This document shows positions 47,401 to 58,136 of a stretch of DNA of 64,000 bases, piece after piece (within the stretch, counting starts at the first letter, position 1; every line of letters begins with the position of its first letter). The stretch is from Calliopum simillimum (Eukaryota > Arthropoda > Insecta > Diptera > Lauxaniidae). A program made the position numbers and the translations under genes. Under the pieces are notes generated by a model. That model saw only the letters and a program-made list of their open reading frames with translations. It was not told the origin of the DNA and searched no databases. The stretch spans positions 54,744,028 to 54,808,027 of the forward strand of contig OX638372.1 of the NCBI GenBank assembly GCA_951812925.1. Reading direction: 5' to 3'.

Positions 47401-50400
47401 ACCCGTAAATATTTTTGAGATATTTATTTTTTTTATTTATGGCAATGGCCTAGGTAAGCTCCGTGCGAGTTGACGCTGTATAAATTTGCAATAAAATTGA
47501 ATTCTAGTTTTGCTAATACATGTATGTATATATATAGGAAGGATTATACTGTATTCATAACTAAACAATTTTTTTGATGGGCGATAGGTTGTTGCATATC
47601 TGTATCGATACGTATAATTTACCTTTTGGGGATGCTTGATGGATTGTATCAATTTAATTATGACAAGACAATTTTCTATAAATAATCGATGCGTATCAGG
47701 GATCTGAAAAATTCGTAAAACTATTAGGGACTTGAACAAAATGACATCTACATATGTATATGATATAAGCTCTTCAATTTAAAAGTAACTAAATCCAAAT
47801 TTGAAAAAGTTCATGATGCACTTAAGTCCGGATTAACCACCAACATTTTATTTTCAGTCATTGATTAACCATTACTTCAACTCTCAATTTTCATCGGTTT
47901 ACCTTTCGTAAAACAACAGCTGATGCTAAAGAAGTAGTTGATGGTTTTGTGAAGTTTTTAAAAATGTTTTCAGATGTTGTTAACTTTGAACCTGTTATCA
48001 AAAGCGGCGCAGATGTTGACAAAATTTTGTACATTGGGTTGATGATTGTTGACAAAAAGTTTTCAGAAAGAGCTCACGTTTTTTCCAAAACAATGACGCC
48101 AATGAAGCAAATGCTTGTTATCACTGCGCTATTTCGCCACAGGCTGCATGCAGCGAATGAATAGAGGGAGATCTTATTGGTGCTGTTGGTGTCGATTTTT
48201 TTCCATTCAATTATATCTGCTGCTGCGCCAGCGTTCTTTGACCTGCGTTTTCAATCATAAACAAAAAACATGTTCTCACAAAATCCAAAAATTTAGTCGT
48301 GGTGTCATATTTTTTCTTATTTATTGTTTTAGTTAAACTCTTGTAACAATTGGTTAACTAATGACTGAATCCGGGGCTTAGTTGTCGTTTCTTTTAACCC
48401 CTTTATGTTTCCAAAATGTGCATCCAAATCTTGTACATTACAACACAGGTATCCATTTGCAATAAAATCCATTTGCAATAAAATTGCATATGTATATTAT
48501 AATTACCATTTTTTTAAGAACAAATTTTAAAAATTTTTAAAACATGTCTTACGATTGTTGCAATACGAAAAATTAATATTGTTCAACTTTGAAAATAGTA
48601 AGGTAAATCGACAATTACTGCCTATTTTAACTTGCAAGCTTTCAATATGTATATGGATGCATAACAGATAAAAAAAAATACATCCCAAAGCACTTTAAAA
48701 TTGAATATCATATCGATACCTTAGAGCGCTATAGTCCTGTCTCCACTTTTTGCGATTTTGAGATTTTTGCACTTATGGTATCTTTGTGGGCTTCTTTACA
48801 GTGTGGTAAACTGTGTGATGTCAAAATACCATCAAAACACCAAAATATTTAAAAAAAAAAGAAAAATCCTACCTCCAAACTGTAATTTTTTGAACAGCGC
48901 TACTGTCCTATCTCCACTGAATATTCAAATAAGCCACATTTTTAAAAAAACTTTTTCGTTTTTTCGTGTTTTCTTCGCGTTTTATGACTTCTTACGACAT
49001 TTTAGAGAACAAATTTTGTTACACCCAAGGGGGGGACCCTTGTATGTCGGAACCAAAAATTTAAAAAAAATTTTGTTTTTTCGTGTTTTATACGTGTTTC
49101 ATGACTTTCGACGACATTTTAGTGGAAAAATTGCATAAAATTTACTAAATGTGTCATTTATTTTAATAGTAGTACAATTCTGTATAAGTGCAAAAGTAAT
49201 GACGTACTATAAATTGGCTGGGATTTCGTTAGAAATTAATAAAATTGATTAAGAACAATAAATTACGTTAAAATATATTAAAGGTAAAATTATTGCATGT
49301 ATCGTTATATCAAAATAGTAGCCAATTCTGAATAACCACTGTTTGAAATCTTCTTTTTGCATTTCCCAACAATTGAAAAAATGGAGATAGGACTATAGCG
49401 CTCTAAGGTACCACCTTAGAAGCACTTTTTTAAAAAAAGTGCAAATGTCCTTTGAAATTAGAAATTATCGCTCGTGGGACTCAACTCTTCGGTGATCGCC
49501 CTCTAACCAGAAGAAAATAACGAGAGTAATTAAATTGACGAATTACTCCAGGAGTCGATTCGTTTCTATTTAGATAATTCAAAAACTTAGCATATCTTAA
49601 TAAATAGTTTGTCCATTTCATTGGTCCCGTTCGGAAAGTTTGACGTTCAAGTGAAACGTTCCATAACCAGTATATAACGCGTAGCTGATGTAAAAGCATT
49701 CAGAAGTCGAAAACATTTTTGACATTATGATCAAACAATATTGTTATGCTGGCCCTTCCGATCACGGCGATTATGAAACAAATCCATTTTAAATTCGGAA
49801 TACAATTTTTATTCTTTTAATTTTTGCTTCTGATAAAGTGCTTTACTCATGATTAAAACGCTGCCAATTTAAAATCCCCGCTACCAAAAATTGTATTAAA
49901 ATTACAGGTTTTGAAGCAATTCAAATGCGCAGTAAAATTACTGGTTATGTACCTTGCTCAAGTGTCTACTTTTTGTCGTCGAAGTATTTTTGGAAAACAG
50001 ATATATCAATTCCAAGTCACAGTTGATTCATTTTCGACTTTTTTTTTCATTCCTATGAAGACGAAATGGCTTCAAGACAATGGAACATCATATTTATTTG
50101 TCAAATAAAACACAAAAACTAAACCAAAATATTAAATCAATAAAGATTTTTAAACAAATTATCTAAACAATATTGCAATACCGATTTATACATGGTAAGG
50201 GAAGCGTTTGTAAATTCTAAAATGTTTGTACATATGTATGTGGCAATTAAAAATATTCCACTTGGAATCTCTCAAATACTCTTTTGAGATTTGTTTTGTT
50301 TTTTTTTCTTATGGGAAACGGGAATATCACTTTACAGCTTAAAGTATCGAAATAAACACAAATTGAAGTATTCGGATGGGAAAGTCTGGTTTCATTTAAA

Positions 50401-51219
50401 TTATATCGTCGGGTTAAAACTACAACTAGACATCTACATTTTTCATGTTTTAAGAAAAAAGCGTTTTAAGTTTTTTGAATTTCGTTTTTTGTATGGGATT
50501 TTGCAGTTTTCTACTTTTTGTTCTTTATGTAAAATTGGATGAGGACTACATATCAAAAAACCGACTAAACTGAGGCATAGATCCGTTTTTTCTTCATGTT
50601 TTTGTATACTTAACTCAAAATGTCAGTATATGTAGATGTCTAGTTGTAGTTTTAACCCGACGATATGTTAAATGATACATTTTTAATAAAGAGTGCTGTT
50701 TTGAAGTATTTTGATTACATGTCCACAATCTTAAATAGTTTTACGAAAAAAATTGATTTAACTTGGTTAATACAATATCCGAATTGTATTAACATCTTGT
50801 CCACATTATATCATATAAAAACACAGTCGCCTATACAAATTATATCTGAGCTTATTTCATAATTTTTTGCGCATAATCGCAAAAGGCGATTCAATATGTT
50901 GCCTTTGTTTAATCTGCGTTATGTATAGCGTTTATATTGGATTTACATTGCGAACTGAGTGAAATATTCATAGTTTTTGCGGTATCAATACATTTTCCGA
51001 GAACACTTGTCTCATCTTCAAGTTAATAAATTTTTTTTTTTTAATTGTTAACTGAATATTTTTGTTGAAAATGAAATTCTTTACATTCACTTCTGTTAGG
51101 ATCAGTTTCCATTTGAATTTGGTGGTAACCAAAACCAAGGTGGTGGTCAAGGAAATCAGCGCGGCGGAAATAATGCAGCCAAAAATAATAATCCATGGGA
51201 ACGCAGAAGACGTTTCTGA
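39938..51219 (+). CDS. nonA: nonA, DBHS-family nuclear RNA-binding protein (complete, 5 coding exons)
   Basis: Fly counterpart of NONO/SFPQ/PSPC1; binds RNA in the nucleus and functions in transcript processing/retention (Drosophila mutants have visual and courtship-song defects). Joined exons 39938-40246, 43599-44772, 44869-45234, 45304-45365, 51100-51219: all GT-AG, phases agree, 676 residues plus stop (Drosophila NonA is about 700). Order: Gln/Asn/Gly-rich N-terminus, DNRG repeats and poly-Gly (to about residue 240); RRM1 RLYVGNLTGEVNENELRELF (from 254); RRM2 ILRVKNLTQFVSNELLYKCF (from about 328); NOPS segment with FGHERGVGPRFAEPDSFEHE (about 405-455); a charged coiled coil (about 455-550); Gly/Asn-rich tail ending NNPWERRRRF. 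Start: the ATG at 39938 is the first in frame with the protein. Divergent from dome, ATG-to-ATG about 7.4 kb. Introns 1 and 4 are large and host mobile elements. Confidence 0.95.
40659..42092. mobile_element. foldback element copy FB-B in nonA intron 1
   Basis: 1.43 kb; ends AATTTTACTTTATCGACTGT / ACAGTCGATAAAGTAAAATT. Arms about 480 bp containing AGATATAGCCATCGGAAGGT and CAAATTAGGAAGC-type blocks. Central non-palindromic core with CGCGGCGGCCTTCGGCCGCG and TTGCTAGCCAAATTGCGCGC, then a GTT microsatellite. Full-length relative of 31290-32075. Confidence 0.82.
41433..41605. repeat. (GTT)n microsatellite
   Basis: About 170 bp of TTG/GTT trinucleotides, pure for the first 50 bp then interrupted by TTTTTG. 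Its complement (CAA)n appears in the opposite arm of the host foldback (about 41148-41175), so it probably expanded from arm sequence. Confidence 0.85.
42093..43598. other. nonA: nonA intron 1, remainder
   Basis: 42370-42870 is distinctly richer in G+C than its surroundings (TCTCCAGCCCTAGAGCACCC, CGCGCTAGCCCCCCTGCC) but has no open frame I recognise; perhaps a decayed element. 43210-43440 is a solo arm of the GATGGCTATATCTCCGAAGC hairpin family. The last 150 bp are normal intron leading to the exon 2 acceptor. Confidence 0.4.
43599..44772 (+). CDS. nonA: nonA coding exon 2 (RRM1, RRM2, NOPS)
   Basis: Main exon: VDVKQPDATIVIDDN, six to seven DNRG repeats (12-bp DNA repeat at 43711-43797), poly-Gly, DDFFVGQRLRALSGPTHELP, both RRMs, NOPS and the first part of the coiled coil. 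RRM1 keeps the aromatic RNP residues (LYVGNL; NFAFLKL); RRM2 is less canonical, as usual for DBHS proteins. Confidence 0.96.
44869..45234 (+). CDS. nonA: nonA coding exon 3 (coiled coil)
   Basis: Encodes ELRKREGDNERKKMEWEMRE and MRRRQQENTLFMQAQQLNSL, the long charged helix used for DBHS dimer/oligomer formation, then a Gly-rich tail GGGGGGGGQSGGFGTSG. Intron 2 is only 96 bp. Confidence 0.95.
45304..45365 (+). CDS. nonA: nonA coding exon 4
   Basis: 62 bp encoding GNNLGGGNNILGGNNGPNSQ and a final Gln; acceptor TTTTGCAG, donor GTACGT. Reading through the donor gives 14 more codons to a stop at 45405-45407 (alternative end). Confidence 0.88.
45366..45670 (+). other. nonA: possible alternative nonA 3' end inside intron 4
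   Basis: Without splicing at 45366 the frame continues VRSFFDMFRTRRN and stops. AATAAA signals follow at 45644 and 45662. The C-terminal RTRRN/RRRRF similarity in basic character may be chance. Drosophila nonA is reported to have transcripts differing at the 3' end, which makes this plausible but unproven. Confidence 0.4.
45671..48716. other. nonA: nonA intron 4, left part, no element recognised
   Basis: AT-rich. An 80-codon open stretch near 47880-48162 (TFRKTTADAKEVVDGFVKFL, VDKILYIGLMIVDKKFSE) is not recognised; no splice context, so left unassigned. Confidence 0.35.
48717..49410. mobile_element. 694-bp MITE in nonA intron 4
   Basis: Inverted ends TACCTTAGAGCGCTATAGTC / GACTATAGCGCTCTAAGGTA extending about 28 bp. 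Internal copy of the end motif (CTACTGTCCTATCTCCACTG at 48900). Non-coding. Confidence 0.82.
49411..50402. other. nonA: nonA intron 4, unassigned
   Basis: No element edge or exon. On the minus strand 49481-49699 is open (VIYWLWNVSLERQTF, GPMKWTNYLLRYAKF) but is not recognised and shows no splice context. Confidence 0.3.
50403..50666. repeat. 264-bp inverted-repeat element
   Basis: Perfect or near-perfect 36-bp ends starting ATATCGTCGGGTTAAAACTA (50403-50439 and 50631-50666), loop about 190 bp with weaker inner pairing. MITE-like, 430 bp before the last nonA exon. Confidence 0.8.
51100..51219 (+). CDS. nonA: nonA coding exon 5 (C-terminus)
   Basis: After a 5.7-kb intron, acceptor TTCTGTTAG. 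Encodes DQFPFEFGGNQNQGGGQGNQ and the basic end NNPWERRRRF, then TGA. Possible polyadenylation signals AATAAA near 51243 and 51587. Confidence 0.93.
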   Translation, partial: DQFPFEFGGNQNQGGGQGNQRGGNNAAKNNNPWERRRRF

Positions 51220-51265
51220 GATTCACCAACATCTTAAGGAAAATAAAAGAAATGCATGAGCCCGT

Positions 51266-51344
51266 ATTCTACCGTAATAGCAGTTTATGATGCTTAAAAT
51301 CATAATTCTACCGTAATAGCAGTTTATGATGCTTAAAATCATAA
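51266..51344 (+). repeat. 39-bp tandem duplication in the nonA 3' UTR
   Basis: Two identical units starting ATTCTACCGTAATAGCAGTT, period 39, about 45 bp after the stop codon. A trimmed third start is absent. Confidence 0.85.
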
Positions 51345-51346
51345 AC

Positions 51347-53660
51347 ATATAACATTAAACTTAAATATCTTGGTATTAATAGAAATTCTTGCTTATAATT
51401 AACTTAACATTATATATATATTTAGCTCTTTGGATGAAAAACAACACGTCTGGCAGTTGCAAAAATTGTTTCTCCAAAGTGTCGTAATTGAACAAATTTT
51501 TTTTTTTTTTAGTACATGTAAGGATCTCAAATTTATTTGAGAAATTGACAAAATCTAATATTTAAACACTATGTGGTGGTCGTGAAAATAAATTTTTAGT
51601 ACCGCGCTCCCAAAACGATAGAAACTTAAAACAATATTTCTGAATATTGAAATCTTTAGAAGTTGAAGTTTCTTTTCGAAGAGTAGAAATTTGTGTTTTT
51701 CCACAAGGATGTTTGGTACTTTTTTCTGAATTTCAAAATTCTAAGATAAGATAAAAATACAAATACAAAGCCATACAATTTTTCTTGTGAATAGATTATC
51801 AGATATCAACATTAAAAAATTTTAATTTATATTCCAGAATTTATACAATTTTAAAAACCAGAAATTTGAACCGAACACATTTTTACTTAGATAGTGAAAT
51901 ACAGGCGAATTTCTACCTTAAAATGCCACCATTTGAAGTGTTGAGGTTTCACAGTTATTTTTTTTGTTTTTTGTTCTATCGTTTTAGAAGGCGGCAGAAC
52001 AGATTTGTTTTTCTGATATTAAGATCACCATTATAAACATATATGAAGAGTAGTTACGATATGTGGCTAATTTTATTCAAATATTGCATCAAGTAGTAAT
52101 TTTACGAAAATAATAAAATCGGGTTTTTTGTGAAAGTACAACGGTTGTAAACTTTGCATTATATGCAATTTGCAACAAACCGTATATATCGTTTGAAAAT
52201 AATTTACTGTTTCCATTTAAATATAAAGTATTCTGCACGGGAAACAGCATACTTTCAAAACTTTTTCCATTTATATGAAGATGTTTTTTTTAGATCTAAG
52301 AAAATTTTTAATTAATTTTTTTTTATATAATTTGACTTTATTTAATCTCAAATTATTTACATTAATCAAATTAATATGCGTGTGTTTAAGTGAATACAAA
52401 ACAAAAAAAAAAATTTTTGTTAGAACATAAATTATGTGTCTGAATCTTACTACGATACGATCTTGATCTTCTTAAAAACATTTTAGGTTAGAACATAGCA
52501 CATATTTAACCAAACAACGTTCGCAATTAAATTTTAAATTAACATTTATAAATCAATATATGTATATCATCTTAAGAAATATCATAATACAAAACTTACT
52601 CCCAATGAGTACAAAATATTTGGAAATGTATTTTATTTGATTGTATTAAAGCGTTTAATCATAAATTTGTGGGGTTATGATATAATTAATGTTTCCTTCT
52701 GTATTTAAGTGTTGTATGAATGGAATATTTTGCTAAACTTATGAAATGTCTGTGGGGAAAATATTTTTGGTAGTGTGCATAGTAATCTTCGAACTCAAAC
52801 ATGAAAATCGATAGTGGTCGCAAAATTCTGTGGGTTTTCTTTGAAGCAAATTCGGTTACTACTTGCCAATTTTATGACGTGGCACTCATGACTAACATTG
52901 AATATCCAGAACACATCCTGCCATCAATATTACAAAATGTAATTTTTTGTTTCTATATTCTAAATGTATTTAACTTGGTTATACAAAAAATGTACTTTCG
53001 CATCCACATTTTGCCAAACTTTTGATATACATATCTATTGCATTTTGACAATCTAACTCGATTTTGGCTTTTCAAGAGAGCTAAAACTGCAAATGCTAAG
53101 GTTTGTAATTAAACAAGAATACTAATCAAATATTTTCCAGTATTTGTTTTTGCTCTAAGGGTCAATAGTATTTAAAACAATTGAAATAAGATGTTTTTGT
53201 TAAATGTTGTTGATTCATTCATTTTTTTTTCTTATTTCAAAGAAGTAGTTTTTGTCAAATTTGTTTTTGCTATTAAACCTACTTATCTCGACTTAAGATG
53301 TTTTGTGTAAAGCATTTGTAAAAGTTTTTGTTGAGATAAGCTGTTTTGTCAAATGCAATTTGGAATAAAAAGCGAGATAGGTTGATTTTGAATTATATAT
53401 CTCTGCAACTAAAAGTCATAGAGATATTATGATTACACCAAAAGAAGCGTACTTAAAATTTATATTTATGACTAAAATCTTGAAAAATTGCCTTATTTAG
53501 AGTTTGGGTTTTTTTGTCAAAAGTCCACAGATATCTATATATCTTTTTTATTTAATATTTCAATTCAATTCAATATTATAGCGTCACCTCAATGCGTGGG
53601 CTATGATATTCATCTTGGTTTTGTACACAATCTGCTCCAACTACATAGAGTACAATAAAG
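51347..53660. other. nonA 3' UTR and downstream AT-rich sequence
   Basis: The exact 3' end of nonA was not fixed. A run of T-rich and TAAAA-rich sequence follows; an open stretch at 52801-53025 (IDSGRKILWVFFEANSV) is unrecognised. 53220-53390 has TTTTGTCAAATG / TTTTTGTTGAGATAAG repeats. Confidence 0.35.
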
Positions 53661-53881
53661 CAAGGGTGTCAGCGTAGAACACAAGTGTGCCAATTTTCAA
53701 TATTCCGATCAAAATCGGAACTGAGAACATGCCTGATGATATATTTTTGTAGGCGAAAAAAGAAAAAAATATTTTTTGTGATTGTTCTAGTTCCGAGAAA
53801 TTTGCAAAATGTTGAAATGTGGTTGTTGTAGTCGAGCTAAAATTCAGCGCTTGGCTCGGTGATTTTGAAACGCTGACACCG
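53661..53881. mobile_element. MITE copy 2 with CAAGGGTGTCA ends
   Basis: Ends CAAGGGTGTCAGCGTAGAAC and CGCTGACACCG; 221 bp, internally deleted relative to 17821-18355 but retaining GTTCTAGTTCCGAGAAATTT-type and GCTTGGCTCGGTGATT blocks. Confidence 0.65.
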
Positions 53882-56430
53882 TAGCCCTAAAGTTGTACTA
53901 CTGCGGAACTATGACAAAAAACAAAACTAACATCTACTACAATCTCGCTTTCGTTACAAAAAGCCACGCAGCCTGCTTAAAGGTGAAAAATAAACGTTTT
54001 TAAATCGTTTAAGATAATGTATACAAATTTTTTAGTTTTTTTTTTTGTTCAATTTGAAGTAAAAAATTATTAACAACGTTGCTGCGATGCAAATTGTAAA
54101 GAGAATGAAATATGATGATTTTGAAATTTTTCATTAACATCATATCGACTAGTCAGATTAGAATAACTGGCTACTTTTTAAAGCAATGGGGGAATACTTA
54201 ATTAAACTCTTAAATTGTAAAGGATATTACGCTAGCTTAAAGCATTTTGGTTCAGAACAAATACGTGCTAATTGTGATAAAAAATTTACATTTTGTTTTT
54301 GATGCAAATATTGTGAAAAATGTATTTTTTAATTGCTAATTAGTCGAATTCTACTCAATTGCTTTTAATTTATAATGATAGGATTCGGGTGGGTCATAGT
54401 GACTTTTTGCGACAGGCTCTGTTCTAAAGAATAGATTCAATAAAACAAGTTGTAGCAAAACTAAGATATGAGCTATTAATTAAGAATTTGTCATTTTATG
54501 TAGATAAAACTATTTTGGCCAAATCTGGCTTGTTTCTTCAAATTACTGCATTTGCCTATCTAATATTTTGAATGTAACATGAATCAAATTGTCCGTTGAA
54601 TGTTTTTGCATGCAACAAGAATATCAGGAGAATTCAACAAAAAAGTGGAAAACTGTCAAAATCGTTAGAAATGAAACTGAAATTTTCACATATTCCGTAT
54701 AAAAAGGGAGTCACATAGCACTGTGTGAAAAATTTTATTTAGCAACGCGTCAAATTCTCTCTAGAGTGTATAAAAATAATGAGAGAATTTTACACTTTGC
54801 TCTTATCCTTTTTACACTGAATTTGTGGAAACTCCCAGTTTTATTTAGAGTATAAAGCAATCATGGATTCTTCTTTGTAAAGTAATCATTTACTCTGTGT
54901 ATAAAAAGGATTAACTGGTGGGTGAGTGAGTGATGTATGGTATGCAGAAATATTGCTGTATGGATAAATTGTTTTATATATACTTTATTTTCAGAATACT
55001 TAAGATATTGATTGGTGAATTTCTTTAACTACGAAGGAACTGAATGATTCGTCTCCATCGAGTACGATAACTTTGATTTTACGTAGTCTTATAAATTTTT
55101 TGAAATTCCCTCCAATAGTATTCTCCAGTTAACTTTTTTTTCTGTTCTACAATGTTTTCTGGTGTCTTGGAGAGAAATTCAGTTGTTGGATCAAGAATAG
55201 TGACATACTTCTACGCTGCAATGAAATACCCTCACACGTTATGCGAAGACACTCTCGAAGGCTGTGATTAATTCAGTTTGGATCAATTGATAGCGGATTC
55301 GATATTAATCAAATATTGCAATTGTTTCTACAGCATTACGAGTATGTGGTTGTCGTTCTGCTTGAGAAAAGATATAGAAAAAAGAAATCTAGGATTTGAA
55401 CCAAGTTGTAAAATTTACTTTTCTGTATGAGGTTTACATTTTACGTTGTACATTTTCTTTTTGTACTGTATGTACCAACATTTATTGTTTTCGCTTATGG
55501 TTAAAATAATCAAACTGGCGTTCAGATTACCCATGACCATCAGGATAGATGTCTATAACCGTTGTTTAGCACCGCAACAAGTTTTTGGTACAATTCATGT
55601 TACATATTTCTCTTTCCGCCAACTTTTCGGATGCATATACATTAGGATGGGCCGATTTGTATGTAAGGAAATTTAACCGGTCCGGCTCAGTGAAAATCGA
55701 AAAGTTTGGATAATTTAAAGAGACTAGCGAAGAAAGTATATATTTTCATTGCAGTTACCCCCCCCGATATTTACAAAGTAGATTTGTCCTTGTATATATT
55801 TTTTTAAGACACGGAAAATAAGGAATTTTCTGCGAAAAATAAAGTGTGAAAATTCCATTGCAAAATTGTGTTTGCATTAAAAGATGTCAAAGGTTCCAAG
55901 AAAAACTTTTTTGCAAATATCTCGCTAACGGTAACTTTTGCAGAAAAATATTGCTCCACAATTTTATAGCTCTAAAAATTTTCCATAGAATGCTGTCAGA
56001 ATAGTATTCGTACGACTTATAGTTCACGAATTACTTTGACATTCAACTTTCATATGAATCTGCAAATTTTTGGGCAGCGATATATCTTTAAATAAGATAT
56101 CTCCTTGACTACAAACTTCACGAAAAAACAGTTTTTATAGTTTTTAATAGGTAGTTTTCTGAGCTACAAAATTGTTCGCCAAAATTTTTCTTTAGGTGTA
56201 ACCGTTAGCGAGATATTTGCAAAAAACTGATTTTTGCAACCTTTGACCTTGAATAACTTTTTGCCAACACAATTTTGTAATGGACTTTTCACACTTTATT
56301 TTTCATGCATTAATTAGAGGACTGGTCATCTGCACCAAATGAGCAAGTCCCATTCCATCAAGGTTTATGTCCTAATTTTGCATTACTCAAAATGTGTTGT
56401 TTTCGTACATGTCACCGGGGTAGGCTGGTG
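53882..56430. other. intergenic, no gene recognised
   Basis: 54690-54920 has paired TATAAAAAGG / CCTTTTTACAC inverted motifs around CTCTCTAGAG. 55880-56260 repeats ATCTCGCTAACGGT / ACCGTTAGCGAGATATTTGC in opposite orientation, another small hairpin. Nothing coding could be supported. Confidence 0.4.
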
Positions 56431-57369
56431 GACACGGTGCTCTTAAACAGTCGATAGGTTTTTTGGCTATGTGGAGAAAATCTGTGAATGGGGTTTCATT
56501 TGTATTAGTTTAGTGGTTTGAAAAATGCAAACCCCGAAACCGTAGCTGATCATCCCCGCGAAATATCGCAAAAATACATATCCCATATAAAAAAAAAAAA
56601 AATCTAAAAAAAAACGCAACAAACAAATATAAAAATAGTTATATTTAATGTATTTTGCAATGTTAAATCCAAATCCGGCCTTAGAATTGCTGTATCTCAT
56701 ACGGTTTTTGAGATATCTTACCCTAAACAAGGAAAAAAAGCCGATGCCGACGTATATCCGTAAATTCTGATGCAGAAATGAAAAGCTCTAATCAATCTTC
56801 TAAACCTAAATAATAATAATAATGCCGATATCTTCATTTTTCTCGAAGATATCCTAACCTAAAAAGTTAAAAATGTGCAAAAAACGTGTTTTGTCATTAT
56901 TTCAGTCTACGATATTTCGGAGAAAAATTAAGCTATTGATATAATTTAAATGTGATTTTAAAGAAAAAGATTGGAGCTTTCAGATAATGTATCGAATTTT
57001 GCGTATGAATGTTCTATATTCTAGTTATATAGCTTAAAAATATAGCAAAAACGGTCTTTTTTCCTTGTCTAGGCTAAGATATCTCAAAAACCGTATGAGA
57101 TATAGCAATTTTAAGGCCGGATTCAGATTTAGCATTGCAAAATACATTAAATATAACTATTTTTATATTTGTTTGTTGCGTTTTTTTTTCCGATTTTCTT
57201 TTTTTTTTTTTATATGGGATATGTATTTTTGCGATATTTCGCGGGGATGATCAGCTACGATTTCGGGGTTTGCATTTTTCAGACCACTAAACTAATACAA
57301 ATGAAACCCCATTCACAGATTTTCTCCACATAGCCAAAAATCCTATCGACTGTTTAAGAGCACCGTGTG
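56431..57369. mobile_element. foldback element with about 315-bp arms
   Basis: Left edge CACGGTGCTCTTAAACAGTC, right edge GACTGTTTAAGAGCACCGTG; arms to about 56745 and 57055, highly similar, loop about 300 bp. Arms contain the recurring CTCATACGGTTTTTGAGATA motif. Confidence 0.82.
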
Positions 57370-58100
57370 GAGGTGGATTTTCAGGACAATGGTGGCTAAA
57401 TTTCCTAAGTAAAAACGTATGTTTTGAGCAGCGCTCGACGCAGTTGGTTAAACGATCAAAACTGGATCCGCCAACCTTTTTAGATTTGAGCGCACTGATT
57501 CCCTTTAAATTGAGACTGCTCCTTATATGGAGAACAACGGACACATGTAACAGTCGCTGGGGTTATATCGTGTGCGGACATTGTTGAGTCATGGAGAACA
57601 AACGCTCAATATTTGAAAGATTACGTTTTTTGGTACGTGTTTAATTGCGAAATGTTATACACAGTGGCACATTTTACCTGCATTGTTTTCGGGAACTGTG
57701 GCAGGATTTTAACAAAGAATTTAATTTTTGTTGGTAGATGAAAATAAAAAAAAATAAAAATATCGAGACATGAAATGGAGATGGCGTTTTTCCACAACTA
57801 AATTTTGTAATTTTTAAATATTTTGCTGTTCCATAGACAAAGGCGTGGAAAATTATAGAAAAGTACAGGTAATGCATAGGTGCTGCCTCTTGAGTCTATC
57901 GAATGTAATTTTTTAAAAGATTTACTCTTTAAATCAAAATGCGTGGAAATTGCTGTTCAACTACATATAACGTTCTATAACTATGTTATAGCAAACTTTT
58001 TGAAGGTGTTCCTTCCATAATTGAAAGAAGTTTGTATCATTGAATACTTATTTGATTGATCGACGATTTAAGCTCTATATCCCGGATCAATGTTAACATA

Positions 58101-58136
<36 letters not shown>

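Noticed and set aside
47880..48162. Open stretch of about 90 codons in nonA intron 4 (TFRKTTADAKEVVDGFVKFL...)
   Set aside because: Not recognised, no start in good context, no splice signals at its ends, and flanked by stops; may be a gene fragment but nothing supports a call.
49481..49699. Minus-strand open stretch with KWTNYLLRYAKFLNYL
   Set aside because: Length is within chance for this base composition, no family recognised, no splice context.
58103..58135. Poly-T run as the poly(A) tail of an antisense retrocopy
   Set aside because: No recognisable coding or SINE sequence adjacent and no target duplication; treated as a simple repeat.
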